Assembly: GCA_015847255.1 (NCBI GenBank)
Contig: JADLZK010011586.1
Location: 105,098-169,097, forward strand
Source of the DNA: Hyparrhenia diplandra
Lineage: Eukaryota > Streptophyta > Magnoliopsida > Poales > Poaceae
Direction of reading: 5' to 3'
Length of the DNA: 64,000 bases
Each line of letters opens with the position of its first letter. Position 1 is the stretch's first letter. The notes below the pieces were generated by a model. The model saw only the letters and a list, made by a program, of their open reading frames with translations. It was not told the DNA's origin and searched no databases. The position numbers and the translations under genes were made by a program. Below, piece after piece: positions 56,641 to 64,000 of the stretch.

Positions 56641-56934
56641 TATAGCAATAAAGCCCATGCTTTCTCGAAAAAATAAAATTTTATCTAAATAAAACCCCGG
56701 ATAAAAAGTTGATCAAAAGGATGAATGATAAGCACCTCTCGTTATAACCATTCTATCGGCAACCACCCAAGGCTTGGAGAAAAGCTAGAAAGCCCCATTA
56801 CGATGAAAGATAATAAAGGATGGGAAAATGCTCACAAGGCAGGTAAGGCTTGGAATAACATGTATGCAAGCTCACATCTTGGAGATTGAACCACTTTAGT
56901 CCACGTGCCTTCACTCGAGGACGAGTAAAGGGCT

Positions 56935-56948
56935 AAGTGTGGGGAGTT
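56935..56948 (+). other. Polypurine tract of the gypsy element
   Basis: AAGTGTGGGGAGTT sits directly before the right LTR (TGTTG at 56949), the expected place for plus-strand priming. Confidence 0.75.
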
Positions 56949-58301
56949 TGTTGACGGTAACCAACGACAAATTAAATACCGTCAACACAACACCAAAACA
57001 ACCTAGAAATAGGAATTTCAACTAACATATTCCAAAGTTTTGGTGTTTATTTGGACTTGCAGGTACAAACTCATGGATGATCACTTTGGGCCAAAAAGAC
57101 AAAGAAAAAGAAATAAAATCAACAAATAGAAAAAGGCCCAAAAGGAGCAAATGGCAAGCCCAAACAGAAATCGCAACAAAACGTCGAAAACCAGGTGGAC
57201 CAGTCCACCTTACAACTTTTCAAAGCAAGGAAGCCCAGCCTGCCGAAGCCGACCAAAGGCCGGCCTGGCGGGTGCGCTAGCGCACCACTGGTGCGGCGCA
57301 CCCGCTGGCGAGGCGATTCGAGCCCGGCAGGGGGGAGGCGGTTTGTTACCTTCCAAAACTGGTGAAACCGACGTGGGATGGTCGGTTTGGCGTACATGGA
57401 AGGTTTTCCTAGGTCGGTTTGGGTGTTTTTTAGCACTTAGGTCCCTCCCCCTTATGTATAAATAGACCCCCTCTCTCCCTCTCATAAAGCAATAAAAATT
57501 CAAAGGAGAAACCAGTCCACTTGTGCAAGAGAGTAGAATTAGATCTTCTTCTTCTTCTACTTCTTCTATTCTATCTTCTAATTCTAGAGAGTGAGAGAGG
57601 GAAGGCTAGAAAGAAGCTTGGTTCTTTCTACCTGGAGTTGCCCGGTTCGCCCCTCGGTGTTCCTTGAGTTCCTAGGAGGGGCGGAGTGCGGACTTGTCGG
57701 TACCCGCCCGGCTTGTACCTCTGCAAGCTACTTACACTTTGGTAAGGAGTCTTGTGATTATCTTGCAGCTACTTAATTTCCATCGTATATTTCTTAGCTG
57801 TTGTAGACTTGCGGGATTGGTAGATCGTTTTAACGTTAGTTCTTGGTGGAGGAACTCTTTGACCGGGGAACCTTGGCCAACATCAAGAACTGTGACCAAT
57901 AGTGCAAACGTGGTGTTTGGACTAGCGTTCACCTACCTTTTTGCGGTGCATCCCACGGTTGAGGGGGTAGGCGGCTTGGTCGTGACAAGCCTTGTCCGTC
58001 CTTTGAAATCCCCCACGTTCGGCGTGTCGTGAGAGCTAATTGCCGGGACAACTGTCGCTGGGCGTGGGCGGTGCCCGAAGTGAGTAGACAACAGACTTTG
58101 GGAATCCTTGCTGGAAAACTTAGCCTATAGATACCTCGCTACTCTTAGAAAACTAACCCTTACCTAGGTTGACATAGGCAGGAAAAGCCCGGTGCGCGAC
58201 CGTCCTTTGAAAATCACGATACCACAGCACCACCGGGTGAAGTGCTACAGCGGTATTTCAGTGCGCTTGCGGATTTCTGTGTGTCGTAAGAAACACCAAC
58301 G
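56949..58301 (+). repeat. Right LTR (1353 bp)
   Basis: A direct repeat of 48548-49896 with many small indels and substitutions. It ends CACCAAC followed by G in place of the final A of the left LTR, and then the TSD GCGCC. A 16-base perfect palindrome, GGTGCGCTAGCGCACC, lies at 57271-57286. Confidence 0.9.
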
Positions 58302-58306
58302 GCGCC

Positions 58307-59640
58307 TCACCTCCGCGCGGGCGCCTCCTCCTCGCCGCCCGGCGGGCTGGAAACCCTAGCGCCCGTCGTCGGCGGCGCATCCTCCGCCGCCCGGCTGCCT
58401 CCACGCCACCCCGTCGAGCTTCTCCGGCCGGGCGCCTCCTCCTACTCCCGCTGCCGAAGCGCCTCCCCATCGACCTCCACTACCGTCGGGGCCTCCCCTT
58501 CGACCTCCTTGCCGCCCTGGGCCTCCCCCGTCGACCTCCGGTCCGCCTCTCCCGCCCGGGCGCCTCCTCCTCGTCAGCTCCTCCTCTCCTCGCCCGGCTT
58601 CCACCGGCTCCGACATCCCCTGCTCCCCGTCCTGTCTGCTTGGAGAAATCCCCGCCACGTTTGCCACGTGTGTGCTGTCTGTGATCTTTGTTGCATTTGC
58701 TAAGTTACATGATGGAAATTCATTTGAAATTGAATGCGCCTCGTGATCTTTGAGATGCCGAGATGTGATGTTCGAGATGTTTTTTTTAGCCGAAAGCACT
58801 ATGCCCCTTTGCCTATCATGCTTACGTCATATTATTGTCCATGAATTTTATTCAAATTGAGATGAATCTTGTCCAAATTAAGATGAATTTTTTCCAAATT
58901 GAGAAGAATTTTGCTTGAACACTTGCTTCGTTCTATGGCGACCGACGACAGAAAAATTTTTAGCGACCCTTCGGGTTGAGAAATGAACGGCTAGAGGACT
59001 TAGCCGATTCCACGGCCGGATGTCACATATATATGGTGGCTTTGTATGCACCTCTTTTTGACTCCACGGCCGGAGGACTCTATATATGGTGCCTATGATG
59101 CTTTTGCCATATTATTGTCCACGGCCGGGGTCACATACATATGGTGGCTCTCTCTATCTACCTCTTTTTAAGTCCCAACCTTAGAGTCTATTTTCTCTAC
59201 TACGTGTTGAACTTCCGTGGCGGTTTTTCTCTATCTACTTGTGGCATTTGTAATGATTTGAATCTTAATGCTGAGGCGTGGCATATGCGATGATGTGAAT
59301 CTATTAATGCCGAGGCGGCGGCGATGATGAAATGTCCCCATACTTATGAGCGGCTAAGCGAGGACAGCTTGTATATCATATACAAGCAACCGGTTTATCT
59401 TGCGATGTGATAAGGATAGTTGGGTACTTCTCGAGCCAAATTTGTATTTGTACACATTTTTGTATTCTTACACATTTTTTATTAATTTTTGTATTTTTAC
59501 ATATTTTTATTTGTATTTGTAGACATGTTTTATATTTTTAGTTTATTTTTTTTTTTTTTTGTAACTACTCTATATATGTAAAATGGAAAACTATGTAATC
59601 ATGAGAGGAATTCAATAATAAAATGTTCTCGAGATGACTC
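58307..59640. other. CACTA interior between the two ORFs
   Basis: A GC-rich part (58307-58640) continues the sequence interrupted at 48547. A direct repeat of roughly 100 bases follows (CGGCCGG...TCACATA.ATATGGTGGC at about 59014 and 59115). 58937-59036 is the inverted partner of 48362-48460. The rest is AT-rich leader of the second ORF. There is no independent gene. Confidence 0.6.
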
Positions 59641-59820
59641 TGTGATACTACATACTACTATTGTTACACATTTTTTTGTTTATTTTTTATATTTTTTGTA
59701 TGTACTATGTAAAAAGGAAAATATGTACCTATTTTATCTATTTTTATATTTTTTGTATGTACTTTACTCTTTCACTATAAATTACTATAATAAATTGCTC
59801 TGTATGTTCCGTAGAATCCA

Positions 59821-62800
59821 ATGGCATCGAACCAACCGAGTAAAAGATCGTGCAATGGGTGCCCGGAGCGAGGAGGATGTGGCCTCCACGCCCAATTCTT
59901 CCTCGGCCGGTGGATACGTGAGCGAAGAGTTGACACCACCACCGAGGCCCAGAGAAGAAACGTCCTAGGGAGGAGGAATTTGATCCGGACCGGCAAACGG
60001 AGGAGCCCAACACACAGGGTTCTCGAGTGCACGACTGGAACCAAAAGGTAAGAATACGACAAACACAACGTCGTGTGCCTCATGTAAGTACACGACTAAT
60101 TTTAGTTGTTATCGTGACGGTTACCATTGGAGCCTCTCCGTCTAGAGTTTGGTGAAGAGAGCTCGATCGGAGGGGCGAATGAATGGTCCCACCCCCCCGG
60201 CACTTCCCGCGACCACCACCTCCAAGAAGTCAGGCTTGAAAAAGAGGCCAGCATGGGAGGCACCGGAAAGCTGAGGTGGTGCGTAATATATTGAGGATAG
60301 GGCGAATGGAGATCCTGTGGAGCCGGAAAATATCGGGGCCATCTATAGCAACCAGATCTCCATTGTAGCCAAGGAAAGTGTGCCTATCACTTTCCTAGAC
60401 TGGAGGAGTGTCCCGAAGGTGCTGAAGAAGAAGGTGTGGAAAGGCGTGAAAGTCCTGTTCCATTATCCGGGGCCAGAGGCGAGCTTTGACAAAAGAAATG
60501 CAAGAAGTATGTGCTAACTGTTTGCAAGCAAAGCGCTTCGCACCTCAAGGAACCATCTGTACACAAACTATGTGCAGAAGGGCAAGTTACCACTTCAAGC
60601 CTACAACTTCTTAAAGCAACCCTTTGGGATGAGTTCGTCAACCTTACGACCAACGAAGAGTATGCGGCCAAGTCGAAAATGGGTAAAGAACTTCGCAAAG
60701 AAGAAGGAACTCGGGCACAACCTCGGCATGGTAGGATATGCCGGTCATAAGGGTAAATGGCGGCGGAAAGAAAGGGAGGACGCTGAGAAAGGGATAGAGA
60801 ATCCGTTGCTAGCCCTTCCCGAGAGGGCACGTGACTTCTTCTATGCCCGTCACCCCCAAGAAGCGAGAAGGCGGACAACACGCCCAAGTACAATGACCCA
60901 AAGGTTGACGAGGTGGAGAAGAAGGTGATGTGTGTCAAAGAGGCCAAGGAGCGGGGGAGTTCCAACCTAGGAGGGAGCACGACGATTTGCCGAGGCAATC
61001 GGAAGACCCGAGCACCGTGGCCGAGTTCGGGGGCCGGGGCTCGAGGTATAGCTGGAAGACCGTGGATTCCTAGGCATCCGATGCGACCAACTACCCCACG
61101 AGGTAGAGATACAAGGATAACCTTAGGATGCAAGGCTATGAGGAAGCCATAAAGGACATAGTCGAGAAGAAAATAGAAGAGGTATTAACGAAGAAAGGTA
61201 TTTCCAACATCCAAGGTGTGAGTACCTCTGCTGGAGCTAGCAAGAACCCGATCGACGATCTCGTCGAACCCGCGACGCATTCTCTATATACCCGTTGGCG
61301 GGAAGGGAATGAAGAAGGAGGTGGCCGCTGCCGTGGTGTGTCCACCACGGCATGATATGTTGTACAATAACGAGCCGGTCCCACCCGAGTACGTCTTCGT
61401 TCTTCTCCAATGGGTACAACCAGGCCTTGGTGATGAGGAGATTGATATCCCAGGTGAAAGAGGAGAAACAGTACTCAAGGACCTTCGGGTGGAGGGGAGT
61501 ACCTATGGAACAAGGAAGACATTGCCCTGTTGAAACCGGCGACACCACCTCCGGACCGGTAGCGGCCGTAGGCCCTCCTCCTTCTCCCCGGGTGGCGGTG
61601 GCGATGGCGATGATGATAACGGCGGCGATGGTGGCCGAGGTGTCGGAAGTCCTCGTCCGGGAACCCACGGAAGGAGAAGATGGTGGCCGAGTTGGTGGAA
61701 GTCCTCGTTCGAACCCACCTCCGGAAGAACCGGGAAGAAGAAGACGGTGGCAAGACACCAACTCACGGCTCAAGCAAGAGGACACCTTCTCCTAGCAAGG
61801 TGGCTCGCCGTCCTCCCACGCCGTTCAAGTGCCCAATGGTTGAGGAGGTTTTCAGAAAATGTGACAGGTACTATGCATTAATTGGTGCCTAATGTCAACA
61901 CATCGACAGTGTATAGCAAAAATTACATGGCTAACTTGTACACATGCATAGGATTCTCAACACCGCCTCGAGAGCGATCAGAAGGACGATGAGGTCGAAT
62001 GCTCCCCAAAGCGCCGAAGAAGAAGAAGGTATCAAAAGAAGATGAGGAAGTTCTTGCCACGACCTCCAAATACTTAGATGATTGCGACGGGGCGGAGCTA
62101 GCGGAGAGAGAAAAGGACCTCCGATTGGCTAAGCGAGAACCGGGGGCCGTGAAGACCCGGCAGTACTAGGTGCGTATATGCGTGATAATCTGTGAACCAA
62201 ACTTAGCGGACATATGCATTATGCGTACGTACCTAGATGATGCTAATATACATCTCATACGTATAGGAATTATGTACCCCATCGGCGGGGACAATGGGTC
62301 AGCCCGGACTGCCTGCATCTGGTTTGAGCTTGGCAAGTTCATGGTGCCCAAGGGCCAGCTAATCGAGGAAGAGGAGTGGGACACTCGCGAGGGTTCCACC
62401 TAATATATCGGCATGCAGTTGATCGGGGTGACGGACTTTCATTTGAGGGTTCCTAAAGAGCTCTTTAACATGGACGAGGACATTTCACGCCACTAGGCTT
62501 CGATGAAATGTGGCGGTTGCTACGGCGCCGAGGACCTCGACCAATCCGTTGTCACCCTCTATGCTTTGCGTGAGTTTGTTTACCGATCATTACTGGCGGC
62601 GCCGTACACCACTAATTCTAGCTCTTCGATCCTATAATGACGTGACCACATGTGTTTTGCGAGGATGCAAGCATTGATAGCCCGAACGATGGATGAGCCA
62701 GTTATGTTTCTATGTCCGGCAATGATAGACGTGGCATATTTTTCTCATTTACGGATGGAGACCCGGAGGAACCAAGAGCTCAAGAAGCGAGGGGGCAAGG

Positions 62801-63758
62801 CTGAACAATATAAACACTATAAAAGTTTGTAGCGATGCAAAAGTTAGAGAGATGTGGGACTACATGCGCAAGTGCATGAAGAAGATCAAAGGGCGGCCGG
62901 TATGGTCGATTTGCGCCCAACATATCAAAGTAAGTCAAAAGCAATAATACTTTTATTTTTGAACACACGGAATCTATCTCTAATCAAATAAAATGGTGTA
63001 GCCTTGCCGGTATACAAACAACAGCACACACACAGGCCTTTGGATTACTTGGCTAATCTTCCCTCGGGATGGATGTGCCCTTAGGCTCGACTTCGTTGTA
63101 TGATACGCACAAAGGCCTCTATAAACATTTTGAAGAGGCCTTTGCAAACCGTAAGTCACGACACTTGTATACTATTTCATACCATAAACTTCTATAAGTC
63201 ATGACACTGAGGGATTTCGTACAGGGCTTACAAGGATTACTTGGCAGACCCCGAGTCATACGATCAGAGGCAGCCCATACGCAAACAAAAACATGGGAAC
63301 CAAATGAAGATCAAGCGAGATTTCGAGGTATATATATGTAGCATTACTCTCGTTTGCTCGCCCATATTGAATGGTCTCATAATATTCTAACCATTTTCTG
63401 GTACATATATCGTGCATGCAGTGCGGTAAGCAGCCTATAGGAACCAACCTGTGTGGTTTCTATACCTGTACCTTCATATCCCGCAGTGACGTGTACCGTA
63501 CTACGTGGCGCCGGTTACGAAGAAAACCACAGAATTTTTTGGATGAAAGGCTTGGACGACCTTACGTTCAAGAAACTGGTTGGCGCCATCTGTAGGGGCG
63601 TCATTGAGGACGTTGTGCTACCTACCGGCCATTTCTTCGACCCTAACAGCAACCTTGCTAGAAACGAGGACTTATGGGAACTACGGGATTTGGAGAGAAA
63701 TGCGCTAGATATGAAGGACTATCGTGGGATGGCCCAGACTTGTAACCTAGCTAGCTAA
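59821..63758 (+). pseudogene. CACTA second ORF: Transposase_24-like plus Ulp1-like protease
   Basis: The start is taken at 59821 (MASNQPSKRS). In successive frames come SEEDVASTPNSSSAGGYVSE; a Transposase_24-like region (VPITFLDWRSVPKVLKKKVW at about 60375, LPLQAYNFLKQPFGMSS, KKKELGHNLGMVGYAGHKGK to about 60800); charged linker sequence; and from about 62640 a C48 (Ulp1/SENP) peptidase-like C-terminus. The latter contains HKGLYKHFEEAFANR before a GTAAGT donor, YKDYLADPESYDQRQPIRKQ, and CGKQPIGTNLCGFYTCTF at 63422-63475. The Q and the LC pair there fit the oxyanion Gln and catalytic Cys; the His and Asp are not clearly seen. The end at 63758 (VVLPTGHFFDPNSNLA) is typical of the family. Several frame changes remain even after allowing introns. 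Confidence 0.7.
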
Positions 63759-64000
63759 ACTTGTTTGAGCAATCGATCGTTGGATCGAGTTTTGTAAATT
63801 GTGATGTGTACAGTCGTCACTTTTAAACTCTAAGTGCTTTTATATAATTGAATGTCCATGTTAGTTGAATGTTAAATTGTGATGCATATGTTCAAGATTT
63901 ATGTGAATATTCTCTTATTTTATTATTTAATATGTGGCTTAAATCACAATTTACAATTTTATAATATTTTTTGATTTTTTTATTAATCCTGAATTTCTTA
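63759..64000. other. AT-rich 3' flank of the CACTA second ORF
   Basis: No subterminal repeat or CACTA right end is present before the window stops. Confidence 0.6.

Larger units (their letters stand above)
48548..58301 (+). mobile_element. Athila-like Ty3/gypsy LTR retrotransposon, nested
   Basis: Two direct LTRs bound a 9754-base element flanked by GCGCC at 48543-48547 and 58302-58306. A PBS-like site follows the left LTR and a purine tract precedes the right LTR. Gag, protease, RT, RNase H and integrase remains are in the order of Ty3/gypsy (integrase after RT). RT phrases such as LNKATKKDHFPLPFIDEMLG are typical of the Athila lineage of plants. All coding parts carry frameshifts, so it is not autonomous. 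Confidence 0.9.
43521..64000 (+). mobile_element. CACTA (En/Spm) transposon, left end to beyond window
   Basis: The left terminus is CACTACTACAGAAATG at 43521, preceded by ATT (likely 3-bp TSD). Subterminal repeats follow, then a TNP2-type transposase ORF, an internal region with a 30-bp inverted repeat, a nested gypsy element and a second ORF. The right terminus is not reached. No TGTAGTAGTG is seen by base 64000. Without the nested element at least 10.7 kb belongs to the CACTA element. Both ORFs are decayed, so it is non-autonomous now. Confidence 0.85.

Noticed and set aside
56368..56658. Phenylalanine-rich minus-strand ORF resembling a membrane protein
   Set aside because: Translation of A-rich tandem repeats in the gypsy 3' region.
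1..64000. tRNA, rRNA or organelle-derived DNA
   Set aside because: I saw no cloverleaf-like or rRNA-like stretch. A tRNAscan or Infernal run would be decisive.

Overview
This is a stretch of nuclear plant DNA, almost certainly from a grass (Poaceae) and probably from Oryza or a close relative. I base this on introns with GT-AG borders, a ribophorin I (OST1) gene, a grass-type NLR-like resistance gene, BAHD acyltransferase genes, and a very dense load of grass-type transposable elements. These include LINEs, Stowaway, hAT and Mutator MITEs, a Helitron, a CACTA element, an Athila-like Ty3/gypsy element and a (TA)n-flanked micron-like element. No prokaryotic, organellar or CRISPR signal is seen. 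The species call is inference.

Layout. At 0.8-3.8 kb, on the minus strand, are exons of an oligosaccharyltransferase subunit 1 (ribophorin I) gene. A 1.7 kb retroposon with a 13-bp target-site duplication (TSD) splits them. At 5.3-7.8 kb lies a 5'-truncated LINE with a perfect 14-bp TSD. From 7.9 to 27.1 kb there are two diverged tandem copies of one segment (A about 7.9-15.75 kb, B about 17.6-27.1 kb). Each ends in a broken BAHD acyltransferase. After the duplication each copy gained different insertions: a LINE and a solo LTR in A; a Helitron, a foldback Mutator MITE and a hAT MITE in B. The other copy often preserves the empty site.

At 28.1-31.7 kb, on the minus strand, is the only nearly intact gene. 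It is an NLR-like protein of about 1066-1095 residues with a very degenerate nucleotide-binding site and no N-terminal signalling domain. From 32 to 43.1 kb the sequence is AT-rich and TE-littered, with relics of NLR paralogues. At 43.1-43.52 kb the 3' flank and last exon of another NLR copy run straight into the left end (CACTACTACA) of a CACTA transposon.

That CACTA element fills the rest of the window and runs off its right edge. It carries a decayed TNP2-type transposase (44.4-48.0 kb) and a decayed second ORF with a Transposase_24-like part and a Ulp1-like cysteine protease part (59.8-63.8 kb). A 9.75 kb Athila-like Ty3/gypsy retrotransposon (48548-58301, 5-bp TSD GCGCC) is nested between them.

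Functional reading: only the NLR-like gene looks potentially expressed as a long protein, and it may carry a 2-nt frameshift near its C-terminus. The other host genes (OST1, two BAHD copies) are pseudogenes. The window is best read as a decaying resistance-gene and acyltransferase neighbourhood shaped by transposition. I found no convincing new molecular system. The strongest leads are the degenerate-P-loop NLR, the CACTA insertion beside an NLR splice site, the reciprocal occupied and empty sites in the duplication, and the Ulp1-bearing CACTA ORF2. Many lesions are 1-2 nt indels, so assembly error must be excluded before they are taken as biology.
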